A model generated the notes under the pieces. It searched no databases and was not told the origin of the DNA. It was given only the letters and a program-made list of their open reading frames with translations. Shown here piece after piece: positions 16,687 to 26,669 of a stretch of DNA of 64,000 bases. Positions within the stretch are counted from its first letter, which is position 1. Every line of letters starts with the position of its first letter. Source of the stretch: Alkalihalobacillus deserti (GTDB taxonomy: Bacteria; Bacillota; Bacilli; Bacillales; Bacillaceae_D); NCBI RefSeq assembly GCF_020734105.1, contig NZ_JAJAFR010000015.1, forward strand, positions 29,196-93,195, read 5' to 3'. Made by a program: the position numbers and the translations under genes.

Positions 16687-17913
16687 ATGAAATTACTTGT
16701 AGTATTAGAACATCGATTCTTTCAAGATTCTGATGGGGCAGTATATTGTGAACGGGTTGTTGATTACAATTTTATAAAAAGATATTTAAATGTATTTGAA
16801 GAAGTAGTTGTTTGTGGAAGGTTTAAAACTACTGATACTTCTATTAATAGAAGGTTACGTGTTGATGGTGAAAATGTTTCATTTGTGAAGTTACCAGATT
16901 TCAAAGGTCCTTTAGAAATGGCCTTTAAGTATTTAGTGACAAGAGGAATTGTTAATAGTGCTATTAAGGACTGTGATGCTGTCTTGTTAAGAGCACCCAG
17001 TCCAACTTCTTTTATTTCACTATCTGCTTTGAAAAAAGAAAATACACCTTTTGCTGTAGAAATGGCCGCTAATCCAAGAACAGCTCTAAACGCAACTACA
17101 GAAAAAAGCATTTTAAAACGTATTGCATATCGATTTATACAATTAGTTTGGATTAAGCATGCAAAAAATGTTTGTATGTCCGCTAATGGAGTTTCGTATG
17201 TAACAGAACATGCTCTACAGAAAGAGTATCCTTGTCGTGCTGAAGTGTATGGCGAATCTGAAAGATTCTTTGAAGATTCCTATTCAACTATTAACTTAAA
17301 AAGCTCACATTTTTGCTCAAAGAAAAAGCAGAAACCTCAAAATTCAATTTTTACTATTTGCCATACTGGTTATATGGACGGAACCACAAAAGGGCATATT
17401 ACAGTATTAGATACTTTAAATGTTCTTTTAAAAAGAGGGTATATAGTTAATGTGAAATTTATAGGTTCAGGCGACTTATTAGAATCATTTAAAGATTATG
17501 CAAAGAAGCTAGGGATTAATGAGAATGTTAAATTTGTAGGCAATCTTTATGGATATAGTGAAGTTCAAAAAGAATTATTGGCATCTGATATGTTCTTATT
17601 TCCAACTATGTCTGAAGGATTACCAAGATCATTAATTGAAGCAATGGCAAATAGATTACCATGTGTATCAAGTCCAGTAGATGGTATTCCAGAGTTGCTT
17701 AATTCAAAATTCTTAGCTCCAAATAATTCTCCTGAAGAAATTGCACAAATAGTTGAATATTTAATAGATAATCCAAGTGTAAGGGAAAAAGCAGCTCAAG
17801 ATAACTATAATAAATCTAAAGAATATGAAGAAGCTGTATTAACACCACGTAGAAATAGATTTTATACAAAGTTATATAATCTTGCACTCAACAAAAATTT
17901 GATAAACAACTAA
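16687..17913 (+). CDS. Glycosyltransferase family 4
   Basis: A 408-residue GT-B glycosyltransferase. ATG 16687 (MKLLVVLEHRFF) is four bases after the ATP-grasp stop and behind GAAAGGA; an upstream in-frame ATG at 16612 would overlap the previous gene by 71 bases with no ribosome site. The C-terminal domain has ICHTGYMDGTTKGH, VKFIGSGDLLESF, VKFVGNLYGYSEV and the donor-binding MFLFPTMSEGLPRSLIEAMA. It is cytosolic or membrane-associated and adds one sugar of the repeat unit; donor and linkage are not predictable. Confidence 0.88.
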   Translation: MKLLVVLEHRFFQDSDGAVYCERVVDYNFIKRYLNVFEEVVVCGRFKTTDTSINRRLRVDGENVSFVKLPDFKGPLEMAFKYLVTRGIVNSAIKDCDAVLLRAPSPTSFISLSALKKENTPFAVEMAANPRTALNATTEKSILKRIAYRFIQLVWIKHAKNVCMSANGVSYVTEHALQKEYPCRAEVYGESERFFEDSYSTINLKSSHFCSKKKQKPQNSIFTICHTGYMDGTTKGHITVLDTLNVLLKRGYIVNVKFIGSGDLLESFKDYAKKLGINENVKFVGNLYGYSEVQKELLASDMFLFPTMSEGLPRSLIEAMANRLPCVSSPVDGIPELLNSKFLAPNNSPEEIAQIVEYLIDNPSVREKAAQDNYNKSKEYEEAVLTPRRNRFYTKLYNLALNKNLINN

Positions 17914-17991
17914 TTTTTTCTGTTAAAAATATTGCTTAAAGAAAATTAATTGAGAATAAATTAGCTAAAAATAATTGTTAGGAAGTCGCAA

Positions 17992-19146
17992 ATGAATGAT
18001 AAAAAGAAGGTATTAGTTATATCATATGTATTTAGTCCGAATAACACTGTTCGGGCTTTTGTAGTTTATAAGGCACTATGTAAAAAATATGAAACAAATA
18101 TATTATACGCGGATTTCGACCATTATTCAAAAAAACATATTACTTACGATAACTCTGATTATAAAAGCATTCATGTACCAAGTTATAAAAAGAATCTATC
18201 AATAATGCGTATGGTTTCTACTTTAATCTTTGGAGTAAAATTAAATAAAGAAATTAAAAAACTAAATCCCGATCTAGTTTATGTGATAATTCCAGCAAAT
18301 AGTAGTGGCTTTTTTGTAAGCAAATTATGCAATAAATTAGGCATCCCCTGTGTAGTTGATGTCGTAGATCTACACCCTGAATCACTACCATTAAATGAGA
18401 GATTAAAAACTGTTGGAGACTTTTTTGGTCTATATTGGTGGAAAAAAATTAGAGAAGTTACAATAAAAAATGCAAATAAGGTAATTTTGGAGTGTAATTA
18501 TTATAAGAAAATTATAAAAGAGGTATATCTTCCAAAAACAACTACAGTTTATTTGACTAAACAGTCTAGTACAGCTCTTACTTCGTATAATGCACTCCAC
18601 AATAATAGCATTAATATATTGTACTTAGGGTCTATAGGCCACATCTATGATTTTGAATCAATTATTTATATCTGTGAGGAGTTAAATAAAAGAAACATAG
18701 ACTACAAATTGCATATTATTGGAGATGGTGTTAAAAGGAAGTGGTTAATAGATAAACTAAAATCAAAGAAATTAAACTTCAAATACTATGGGAAAATTTA
18801 CAATGAGTCAGAAAAACAAAAAATTATGGAGATTTGTGATTTTGGTTTCAATGGCTTTAAAAAAGAAACATCTGTAGGTTTGTCATATAAAAGTATTGAT
18901 TATATGGATTATGGATTAGCTTTAATTAACTCTTGTAAAGAAGATACTTGGAATTTAATTGAAGATTATGAGGCTGGTATAAACTATAATCCTGATAATT
19001 TAAAAACTTTAGTAGATGAAATTGCAACCAAAAGTATAAATGATATTATAAAGATGAAAAAAAACTCTCGAGTATTGTTTGATAAGTTCTTTGATAAGGA
19101 AATTTTTGAGAAGAATATAAATAATCAAATTAAAGATTTATTATAA
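17992..19146 (+). CDS. Glycosyltransferase family 4 (Lys/Asn-rich)
   Basis: A 384-residue GT-B protein beginning MNDKKKVLVISYVFSPNNT. The N-terminal half has VVDVVDLHPESLPLNE and a WWKKIRE membrane-association helix, common in the WbuB-like glycosyltransferases. The C-terminal half has NILYLGSIGHIYDFES, HIIGDGVKRKWLIDKL and ADFGFNG-type (CDFGFNGFK) donor-site elements followed by LSYKSIDYMDYGLALI. Strong A+T and Lys/Asn/Ile bias compared with galU and kinase genes suggests horizontal acquisition of this middle part of the cluster. Ribosome site is weak (TTAGGAAG). Confidence 0.82.
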   Translation: MNDKKKVLVISYVFSPNNTVRAFVVYKALCKKYETNILYADFDHYSKKHITYDNSDYKSIHVPSYKKNLSIMRMVSTLIFGVKLNKEIKKLNPDLVYVIIPANSSGFFVSKLCNKLGIPCVVDVVDLHPESLPLNERLKTVGDFFGLYWWKKIREVTIKNANKVILECNYYKKIIKEVYLPKTTTVYLTKQSSTALTSYNALHNNSINILYLGSIGHIYDFESIIYICEELNKRNIDYKLHIIGDGVKRKWLIDKLKSKKLNFKYYGKIYNESEKQKIMEICDFGFNGFKKETSVGLSYKSIDYMDYGLALINSCKEDTWNLIEDYEAGINYNPDNLKTLVDEIATKSINDIIKMKKNSRVLFDKFFDKEIFEKNINNQIKDLL

Positions 19147-19201
19147 TCTATTGAGATAGAGATGTTGAACGATTAAAAAGGATAATGGGGGTTTAAATAT
19201 A

Positions 19202-20314
19202 TTGAAAAAAAAGGTGTTATTCTTTTTATTTAAGTTAAATGGTGGAGGAGCAGAGAGAACAGTTGTAAATATTGTAAACAAATTAGATGAAAATAAATAC
19301 GATGTAGTACTAGTCCTTGGTAATGATAAAAATAATGAATATTTAAACCTAATTTCCAAACATATTACAGTGAAATTTTTAAATTGTAATAAGTTGAGAT
19401 ATTGCCTGTTTAAATTAAGAAAATCAATCATTGAAGAAGAGCCCAATTTAATCTTTACCACTATGAATCCGAATAATTTAATGGTTATATTATCAAAGAT
19501 AATTAGTTTGAAAAAAACTCCTGTAATAATAAGGGAGGCTAATAACAGGACTGAATCGGGGAGTGTTACATGGCTTAATAAATTTATGACAAAAGTTTTT
19601 TATAATATCTCAGATAAGGTCGTAGCACTCTCTCAAGGTGTTAGAGAAGATTTGATTGAAAATTTTGAAGTCAATAAAGACAAAATTAAAGTAATTTATA
19701 ACCCTGTTGATATTGGTTATATCAACAAAGTAAAAGATGAAGGTATTGAAGATATAGATATAGATCCAAGTCAAAAGCTAATTATTTCCGTAGGTAGATT
19801 AGAAGAACAAAAAGATTTTTCAACACTGATTAGGGCATTTAGCTTAGTAGTTAAGAAAGTTGATTCCAAGCTTATAATATTAGGTAAAGGTTCGCAAGAA
19901 AAACAATTAAAGAGATTATGTGAAGAGTTGGATATCGCTGAGAAAGTGCTATTTCTGGGGTTTAAAGAAAACCCACAGAAATATGTCAATTTATCAGACC
20001 TATTTGTATTAACGTCGAAATGGGAAGGTTTTGGGCATGTGATAGTTGAAGCTATGGCAGTAGGTACACCTGTTATAGTTACTAATTGCAAATCTGGGCC
20101 GAATGAAATAATTAAAAATGATCAATATGGTATTTTAGCAGAAGTAGAAAATTATCAGGATATAGCAATGAAAATAATTACTCTATTAGAGGATGATGAA
20201 AGGCGCTTATATTACTCTAACAAAGGATTAGAGAGAGCTTGTGATTTTAATAGTGAAGAAATAGTTAAACAATATGAGAAGTTGTTTACCAAAGTCATTG
20301 ACGGTAAGGTGTGA
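19202..20314 (+). CDS. Glycosyltransferase family 4
   Basis: A 370-residue GT-B enzyme with a TTG start at 19202 behind ATGGGGG. LFLFKLNGGGAERTVVNIVNKL is the classic GT4 N-terminal acceptor motif. Later IISVGRLEEQKDFSTLIRAF, LIILGKGSQEKQL, VLFLGFKENPQKYV and FVLTSKWEGFGHVIVEAMAVGTPVI form the donor-nucleotide site with the EX7E motif. It ends three bases before the polymerase ATG, so the two are co-transcribed and probably translationally coupled. The substrate is unknown. Confidence 0.9.
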   Translation: MKKKVLFFLFKLNGGGAERTVVNIVNKLDENKYDVVLVLGNDKNNEYLNLISKHITVKFLNCNKLRYCLFKLRKSIIEEEPNLIFTTMNPNNLMVILSKIISLKKTPVIIREANNRTESGSVTWLNKFMTKVFYNISDKVVALSQGVREDLIENFEVNKDKIKVIYNPVDIGYINKVKDEGIEDIDIDPSQKLIISVGRLEEQKDFSTLIRAFSLVVKKVDSKLIILGKGSQEKQLKRLCEELDIAEKVLFLGFKENPQKYVNLSDLFVLTSKWEGFGHVIVEAMAVGTPVIVTNCKSGPNEIIKNDQYGILAEVENYQDIAMKIITLLEDDERRLYYSNKGLERACDFNSEEIVKQYEKLFTKVIDGKV

Positions 20315-20317
20315 AAA

Positions 20318-21721
20318 ATGAATTTACATGAAAAAGAATTTAAAATAAGTTTGCCCAGAATAGTCATTGGGTTATTTTGTTCTGTACTTATATGTATCGC
20401 AGTTATAGTAGCATATGATTACTCAGTTTCTGTTGTAGGGTTGTTTGTTTTAATTTGTTTTTTACTTATTATTTTACCTATATTTCTATTGAAAGATATT
20501 TTTCATCCTTTTATTATTCTTGCAACTTCTACCTTATTAGCAATTATAGATTTTTTAAATAAAGACCTGATTGGAAGTCAATATCCCAACTATATAATTG
20601 TATATTCATTAATGGTATTTATTTGTTGGTATTTATTTGTCTACTTAGGGTATCTTTTAGCTTCTAGAGAAACAATAAAAATTACTGCTAACAAAGCGAC
20701 ACTTCCTAAAATTAACAACCCTATAAAAATATCAATAGTGATATTAAGTACAGTTTTATTAGGCTTTGTTTATAGTATGTCAATTATGGGAGGTTTTCAA
20801 GGGATGTTAAATGCTATGACTAATACGACAGTAGCCTATTCTGGGTTTGGTTATCTTAGGCAAGTTGTTGGGTTAGGTGGTATTGCAGCTCTATTACTAC
20901 TATATGGCGGCTATAAAAAAACTTCAATGTTAATCTTAATAGGTACAGGTGTTATGTTAACATTTTTTGGTGGTCGAGCTAATGTAATTTTAGGAACAGT
21001 TTTGCCTTATTTGATGTTATACCACTATAAAGTTAGAAGGTTTAAACTTTGGCAGCTATCGTTACTAGGGGGAATAGGTTTAATATTTGTAGAGGCTATA
21101 GGTGTCTTACGTAAAGCAAGTCAATCGCATTTTTCTATAGATAGTATGTGGGGTCTTATTACTAATGCAGCTAGTGCTACGTCTAGGGCTAATACTGTCC
21201 CACTTTTAATTGAATCATTATTGAATGGTAATGTAGATTTCCAATATGGCAAACCATTAATTAATATTATTTATGCCCCAATACCAAGAAGTATTTGGGA
21301 CAATAAGCCAGAGATTATTGATGGAACAGTATTAATAGCATATGAACTAACTGGGTCTACCAGTTATGGTATGCCTGCAGGACCATACGGAGAAGCATTT
21401 TTTAATTTTGGCTGGATAGGTGTTATATTGATGGGATTTTTGACAGGATTTATAGTAAGGAGAGTTTATAGTAAATTTGTAGTTAAAAAAATTGAAAATG
21501 CTGGTGGTATAATGGGTTTAGTTTTTTATGTCCTAATTATTCAATCGGTATTTAGTATATTCTCAACTTCGGCACAAGCAAAAATATTATGGGTTGTTGG
21601 TATTTTTACTCTAGTATATTTCTTAGACTTTGTATTTGGAATTAGATTAGCTAAAAGTCGAAAACCGTCTCAGGCTTTTTCTAATAGAGTAAATGAGACT
21701 ATATTGAATTCAAATAAATAG
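20318..21721 (+). CDS. Wzy-type repeat-unit polymerase
   Basis: A 467-residue integral membrane protein with about 11-12 hydrophobic segments and a large loop at about 260-370 containing NDKPEIIDGT-like SIWDNKPEIIDG and GPYGEAFFNFGWIG. That GEAFFNFGWIG pattern is typical of oligosaccharide repeat-unit polymerases (O-antigen polymerase, EpsK/Wzy-like). It joins flipped lipid-linked repeat units at the outer face of the membrane. It follows the GT gene with GTAAGGTG as ribosome site. The family diverges strongly, so the call rests on topology, the loop motif and context. Confidence 0.8.
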   Translation: MNLHEKEFKISLPRIVIGLFCSVLICIAVIVAYDYSVSVVGLFVLICFLLIILPIFLLKDIFHPFIILATSTLLAIIDFLNKDLIGSQYPNYIIVYSLMVFICWYLFVYLGYLLASRETIKITANKATLPKINNPIKISIVILSTVLLGFVYSMSIMGGFQGMLNAMTNTTVAYSGFGYLRQVVGLGGIAALLLLYGGYKKTSMLILIGTGVMLTFFGGRANVILGTVLPYLMLYHYKVRRFKLWQLSLLGGIGLIFVEAIGVLRKASQSHFSIDSMWGLITNAASATSRANTVPLLIESLLNGNVDFQYGKPLINIIYAPIPRSIWDNKPEIIDGTVLIAYELTGSTSYGMPAGPYGEAFFNFGWIGVILMGFLTGFIVRRVYSKFVVKKIENAGGIMGLVFYVLIIQSVFSIFSTSAQAKILWVVGIFTLVYFLDFVFGIRLAKSRKPSQAFSNRVNETILNSNK

Positions 21722-21984
21722 AAATACTATTTACTAAAATTATAATTAAAAAAGTGCATCTATAAATGTTAAGAGAAATTTATAAAACATATAGAAAAAA
21801 TTCATAATAAGAAGGAATTATCTATACAGGTGTATTTATCCAGGGAGTATTTTATCCTTACGCTCACCTATCTATTTTAAAGGGCAATTAAGATATCTGC
21901 TTTTAAATTAGGGTGGTAGGAAACTTGTCTCGTTCTCTAAGAAAGCTATTACTGAGAATATCCCAATATGGAAGGGTGAGGACT

Positions 21985-23028
21985 TTGAAGGTTTTACATG
22001 TATTCAACAATGAGAAATTTGTTAATCAATATATAGAATTTATGGATCTGAATTTTGATTATTCAGATCATTTTTTTTTGATAATTGGAGATAATAAAGG
22101 GTTTGAAATTAAATCAGGTCAGAATGTTTTACAACTAACTAAAGATATAAAAAGTGTTAGAACTCTTATAAGTAAGATGAATAGGTGTGATAAACTTATA
22201 ATTCATGGGTTAAGCAATCCTAACCTAGTAAAAGTATTGTTTATGTTACCTTGGGTTTTGAGAAAGAGCCATTGGGTAATTTGGGGGAGCGACCTTTATT
22301 ATTATAACTTTAAAGATAAGACTTTTAAAAATTGGGCATTTGAGATTGTGAGAAAAACAGTTATTAAAAATATTAGTGGATTTATAACTCATATAGAAGG
22401 AGACTACGATTTAGCTAAGAAATGGTATGGTACAAAAGGTGATTATCACTACTGTTTTATGTATCCTAGCAACCTTTATAAAGATTATAAATTAACAAAT
22501 GAATTAAAGAATACTAAACGCATTATTCAAATTGGTAATTCCGCTGATCCATCGAATAACCATATTGAAATTTTTGAAAAGCTAGCCCTGTTACCAGACA
22601 AGAATTTTGAAATTATTTGCCCTCTATCTTATGGAGATCCAAATTACGCTAGATTTGTGATAGATAAAGGTAAAGAAATGTTTGGAGATAAGTTCCAACC
22701 ACTTACCGAGTTTATACCATTTAAGCAATACCTTGAAACATTAGCTAGAATTGATATTGCGATTTTTAATCATAAGAGACAGCAAGCAGTGGGGAATATA
22801 ACAACACTGCTTAGTTTAGGAAAGAAAGTTTATATTCGCAATGATATAACTACTTGGCGATTTTGTGAAGAGCATGGGTTAAAAGTTTTTAGTACTAATG
22901 AACTTCAAAGTCTATTTAAACCATTGCCTCAGGAAATTAAGGATAATAATCAAAAAAAAATGATGGAACAATTTTCGAAAAAAAAGCTTGTAAATGACTG
23001 GAAGAATATATTTGAAGGGATTGAATAA
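21985..23028 (+). CDS. dTDP-Fuc4NAc-type glycosyltransferase (GT56, WecF-like)
   Basis: A 347-residue protein taken from TTG 21985 (LKVLHVFNNEKF, matching the usual family start) with GGAAGGGTGAGG upstream; an in-frame GTG at 21913 lacks a spaced ribosome site. Family signatures are WVIWGSDLYYY, IQIGNSADPSNNHIE, CPLSYGDPNYA, IFNHKRQQAVGNITTLLSLGKKVYIR. The GT56 enzyme of enterobacterial common antigen transfers 4-acetamido-4,6-dideoxygalactose from dTDP onto a lipid-linked acceptor. The two genes downstream supply this type of donor. About 190 bases of A+T-rich sequence without features separate it from the polymerase. Confidence 0.87.
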   Translation: MKVLHVFNNEKFVNQYIEFMDLNFDYSDHFFLIIGDNKGFEIKSGQNVLQLTKDIKSVRTLISKMNRCDKLIIHGLSNPNLVKVLFMLPWVLRKSHWVIWGSDLYYYNFKDKTFKNWAFEIVRKTVIKNISGFITHIEGDYDLAKKWYGTKGDYHYCFMYPSNLYKDYKLTNELKNTKRIIQIGNSADPSNNHIEIFEKLALLPDKNFEIICPLSYGDPNYARFVIDKGKEMFGDKFQPLTEFIPFKQYLETLARIDIAIFNHKRQQAVGNITTLLSLGKKVYIRNDITTWRFCEEHGLKVFSTNELQSLFKPLPQEIKDNNQKKMMEQFSKKKLVNDWKNIFEGIE

Positions 23029-23030
23029 AA

Positions 23031-23909
23031 TTGAAGCTCGCTTTTTATTTAATGAATCATAAGGGTTATTCAGCAATTGTAGATTTTCTTAATAAATTCA
23101 ATTCTTCTTCAGTCGAATATGTTGTACTATCTCGAGACGAACATGTAGAAAAGGATTACTATAATGAAATAAAAAACCTTTGCCATAGTCATAGTATTGT
23201 AGTTTTTGATAGAAAAGATAATATTCCAAAATATTCGGGCTATAAAGTTGCTATTGGATGGAGATGGTTAATTCGAGACACTTCAAAGCTAATTGTTATG
23301 CATGATTCAATTCTTCCCAAATACAGAGGCTTTTCACCGCTTGTAAATATGTTAATAAACGGTGAAAAGGAAATAGGTGTTACGGCATTGTGTGCTTCTG
23401 ACAATTATGATGAAGGCGACATTATTGAACAGAGAAAAGTTAAAATAGAATATCCGATTAAGATACATGAAGCTATTGATAAAGTATCAGCCTTGTATTC
23501 ATGTCTGGTTATTTCAATTTTTCAAAAGTTACTAGTTGATGGATGTTTAGTAGGGTCACCGCAAAATCATAACCAAGCTACTTACAGTTTATGGCGAGAT
23601 GAATTAGATTACCTTATTGATTGGTCTAAAGATTCATCTACTATTATACGAACAATCGATGCTTTAGCATTTCCATATTTGGGGGCAAAATCATATTTTA
23701 ATGGTAAATTAATTACGATTACTGAAGCTGAGGAAGTTAATGACGTTATGATTGAAAACAGAGATTTTGGGAAGGTTATTTTTTTATCTAATGGATTTCC
23801 AGTTGTAGTATGTGGTGAAGGGTTAATTAAAATCAGAGGTGCATACGACAAAGACAATAATCCTATTCTTCCATTAAAGAAATTTAGAAGTAGATTTGGA
23901 GTGAAATAA
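23031..23909 (+). CDS. Sugar N-formyltransferase
   Basis: A 292-residue enzyme with the folate-dependent formyltransferase fold. VAIGWRWLIRDTSKLIVMHDSILPKYRGFSP contains the HxSxLPxxRG-type motif, and GVTALCASDNYDEGDIIEQRKV the conserved Asp loop. The C-terminal portion has the DELDYLIDWSKDSSTIIRTIDALAFPY element and a FMT-C-like tail (DKDNNPILPLKKF) as in sugar formyltransferases. N10-formyl-tetrahydrofolate is the donor. Placed two bases after the GT56 gene and four before the aminotransferase, it probably formylates dTDP-Fuc4N, in place of the acetyltransferase WecD. A TTG start follows GGGATTG. Confidence 0.87.
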   Translation: MKLAFYLMNHKGYSAIVDFLNKFNSSSVEYVVLSRDEHVEKDYYNEIKNLCHSHSIVVFDRKDNIPKYSGYKVAIGWRWLIRDTSKLIVMHDSILPKYRGFSPLVNMLINGEKEIGVTALCASDNYDEGDIIEQRKVKIEYPIKIHEAIDKVSALYSCLVISIFQKLLVDGCLVGSPQNHNQATYSLWRDELDYLIDWSKDSSTIIRTIDALAFPYLGAKSYFNGKLITITEAEEVNDVMIENRDFGKVIFLSNGFPVVVCGEGLIKIRGAYDKDNNPILPLKKFRSRFGVK

Positions 23910-23913
23910 TATT

Positions 23914-25047
23914 ATGATTCCGTTTAATAAACCACCTGTGGTCGGTAGAGAAATTCAATATATACAACAAGCAATAGAAAATCATCAAAAACTAAGTGGC
24001 GATGGTCCTTTTACAAAGCGTTGTCATGAATGGTTTGAAGAAAACTTTGATACCTCCAAAGCTCTTCTTACTACATCTTGTACACATGCGTTAGAAATGG
24101 CTGCAATTTTGATCGATATACAGCCTGGAGATGAAGTAATAGCTCCATCTTACACTTTTGTCTCGACAGTGAATGCCTTCGTTCTTCGCGGAGCAAAAAT
24201 TGTCTTTGTTGACATTCGACCGGATACGATGAATATAGATGAATTGTTAATTGAAGCTGCTATCACTGAAAAAACGAAAGCTATTATCCCTGTCCATTAT
24301 GCTGGTATTGCTTGTGAAATGGATATGATCATGGACATTGCCAAGCGTTATAACCTTTATGTAATTGAGGATGCGGCACAAGGAGTGATGTCGACTTATA
24401 ATGGCAAGGCGTTAGGAACTATTGGTGACCTTGGTTGCTTCAGCTTTCATGAAACAAAAAATTATTCTATGGGTGAAGGCGGTGCTCTCCTTATTCAAAA
24501 CGAGAAGTTCAAAGAGCGTGCAGAAATTATCCGAGAAAAAGGAACAAATCGTAGTAAATTCTTTCGTGGGCAAGTTGATAAGTATACGTGGGTGGATATC
24601 GGTAGTTCCTACCTTCCAAGTGAGTTAAATGCAGCATATTTGTTAGCTCAGTTAGAAGAAGCAAACACAATCAATAACGATCGTTTAAAAAGCTGGGAGT
24701 TATATTATAACTGTTTAAAGAATTTAGCTGAACAAGGTTTCATAGAGCTACCAGTTATACCAGGAGGTTGTGAACAAAATGCACATATGTTTTACATCAA
24801 GTGTCGCAATATTGAGGAAAGGTCTAAACTAATTGAGTATCTAAAAGAAAACGAAGTTCTATCAGTATTTCATTATGTTCCACTTCATTCTGCTGATGCG
24901 GGCTTAGTTTATGGTGTTTTTCACGGAGAGGATCGCTATACTACAGTTGAGAGTGAACGATTATTGAGACTACCGATGTATTATTGCTTAAAGGAGTCTG
25001 AAGTTTTAAAAATATCTAAATTAATAAATGAGTTTTATATCTCATGA
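23914..25047 (+). CDS. wecE: dTDP-4-amino-4,6-dideoxygalactose transaminase (WecE/RffA type)
   Basis: A 377-residue PLP enzyme closely matching WecE: MIPFNKPPVVGREIQYI opening, LTTSCTHALEMAAILIDIQPGDEV, APSYTFVSTVNAFVLRGAKIVFVDIRPDTMN, EDAAQGVMSTYNGKALGTIG, and the PLP Lys in FSFHETKNYSMGEGGAL. It converts dTDP-4-keto-6-deoxyglucose, made by RmlA and RmlB encoded downstream, into dTDP-Fuc4N. GATTCC... no strong ribosome site is seen before the ATG and translation may be coupled to the formyltransferase four bases upstream. Confidence 0.92.
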   Translation: MIPFNKPPVVGREIQYIQQAIENHQKLSGDGPFTKRCHEWFEENFDTSKALLTTSCTHALEMAAILIDIQPGDEVIAPSYTFVSTVNAFVLRGAKIVFVDIRPDTMNIDELLIEAAITEKTKAIIPVHYAGIACEMDMIMDIAKRYNLYVIEDAAQGVMSTYNGKALGTIGDLGCFSFHETKNYSMGEGGALLIQNEKFKERAEIIREKGTNRSKFFRGQVDKYTWVDIGSSYLPSELNAAYLLAQLEEANTINNDRLKSWELYYNCLKNLAEQGFIELPVIPGGCEQNAHMFYIKCRNIEERSKLIEYLKENEVLSVFHYVPLHSADAGLVYGVFHGEDRYTTVESERLLRLPMYYCLKESEVLKISKLINEFYIS

Positions 25048-25062
25048 TAGAGATTTATATTT

Positions 25063-26490
25063 ATGCATAATAAACTCATAAAAAAATTCCTCTCTTTTTC
25101 ATACGGAAGTGTGATCGGTGCTGCAATTGCATTCATTACGACTATGGTCACAACAAGATTACTGCAACCCGAAGAGTTTGGTAAAGCTTCTATGTTTACA
25201 TTGTTTGTAAGTATAGCAATGATCCTCGCAGTTTTTGGTACAGATCAAGCATTTGTTCGTTTCTTTTATGAAGAGAAGGAAAATAAACGAGGCGCTTTAT
25301 TATATAATTGTTTAAAAGTATCATTCATTATACTAGTCCCGGTTCTGCTTCTTGTTGTTGTGATTCGAATTGATTTACTTAACTTTTTATTTTCTGAATA
25401 TAGTGTAATGACCTTTATTGTTCTCCTAATAGCTATTTTAGTTCAAGTATTATATCGTTTTGGAACGTTAGTAATTAGGATGCAACAAAAAGGAAATATT
25501 TATTCAATGCTTGAAATATTAAACAAAGTTATTATTCTAGTTGGGGTTGTAACTTTTTATTTTATATTTGGTAAAACTTATGAAATTTTGATTTATTCAA
25601 CCGTTATTAGCTTTATTGTTCTTCTTATTTTTCTGATTTATTCACAAAAAGGTTATTGGAGATTAAGCAATCTACATGTTGTGGGTTCTTATCATTCTAA
25701 ATTTGAAATTTTTTCTTTTAGTTATCCACTAGTTTTTACAACAGCTGTAATGTGGATTTTTGAAGGTTTTGATAAGTTTGCTATTCGCCAGTGGTCTAAT
25801 TTTAATGAGTTAGGGCTATATGCTGCGGCATTTAAAATTATTGGTTTGCTCGCTATTATGAAGATGGCTTTCACTACTTTTTGGACTCCAGTTGCTTATG
25901 AAACATATCAAAAAGATCCTACAAATACTTCTTTTTATGCGAATGTTTCCAAGCTTGTTAGCTTTTTGATGATGATGGTAGCCATAATGGTTATTATGAT
26001 GAAAGATATCATTATTATGTTATTAGGTGGAAGCTATGGTGGATCAAGTTTAATGCTCCCGTTTTTAGTATTTATACCGATTATGTATACAATTTCAGAG
26101 ACTACAGTAATAGGAATTAATTTTCATAAAAAGGTAAAGTGGCATATTTTAATAGCAATTTTTGTCTGTATTGTGAATATTATAGGGAATTGGTTGCTAG
26201 TCCCTAAATACGGAGGAATAGGTGCTTCTATTTCGACGGGGATTTGCTATATTTTATTTTTTACTCTAAGAACGGTTATCTCTCTACATTATTATAAAGT
26301 GGATTATGGACTAGTTAAAGTTTATACATCAACAGCAGTGTTATTGGTTTTTGCTAGCTATACGCTATCACCTATCCAACCGCTTGATGAACAGATCATT
26401 GGTTTATTGGCAATGGGTTTAATCATTCTTATTTATTCAAGTGATATGAGGAATTTTATTAAACTACGTAAAAGGGGTTCATCAGAATAA
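25063..26490 (+). CDS. Wzx-type polysaccharide flippase
   Basis: A 475-residue MATE/MOP-superfamily membrane protein with about 12-14 hydrophobic segments. It opens KKFLSFSYGSVIGAAIAFITTMVTTRLLQPEEFGKAS, the typical flippase N-terminus, and FGTDQAFVRFFYEEKE follows. It moves undecaprenyl-linked repeat units across the membrane for the polymerase at 20318. The start ATG is 16 bases after the WecE-type gene. Only one flippase and one polymerase are seen, consistent with a complete Wzx/Wzy system. Confidence 0.92.
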   Translation: MHNKLIKKFLSFSYGSVIGAAIAFITTMVTTRLLQPEEFGKASMFTLFVSIAMILAVFGTDQAFVRFFYEEKENKRGALLYNCLKVSFIILVPVLLLVVVIRIDLLNFLFSEYSVMTFIVLLIAILVQVLYRFGTLVIRMQQKGNIYSMLEILNKVIILVGVVTFYFIFGKTYEILIYSTVISFIVLLIFLIYSQKGYWRLSNLHVVGSYHSKFEIFSFSYPLVFTTAVMWIFEGFDKFAIRQWSNFNELGLYAAAFKIIGLLAIMKMAFTTFWTPVAYETYQKDPTNTSFYANVSKLVSFLMMMVAIMVIMMKDIIIMLLGGSYGGSSLMLPFLVFIPIMYTISETTVIGINFHKKVKWHILIAIFVCIVNIIGNWLLVPKYGGIGASISTGICYILFFTLRTVISLHYYKVDYGLVKVYTSTAVLLVFASYTLSPIQPLDEQIIGLLAMGLIILIYSSDMRNFIKLRKRGSSE

Positions 26491-26669
26491 AAGATATCTT
26501 TTCAGCCGGTGGTTCTGAAACGTAGCATTTATTCTTTAATGGAATCAGACTACTATAGTAAATTTTTGCATTCAATTATGATCTAAATAGAAAAAGATAT
26601 TCCATTTACAAATTAATACTTTAAAGGCTTTTTTACTTACTGTTAACAATATTAAAGGAGTTGATTGTG

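Noticed and set aside
14262..22000. Recent insertion sequences inside the EPS cluster
   Set aside because: The A+T-rich glycosyltransferase part suggests transfer, but I found no transposase, terminal repeats or target duplications there.
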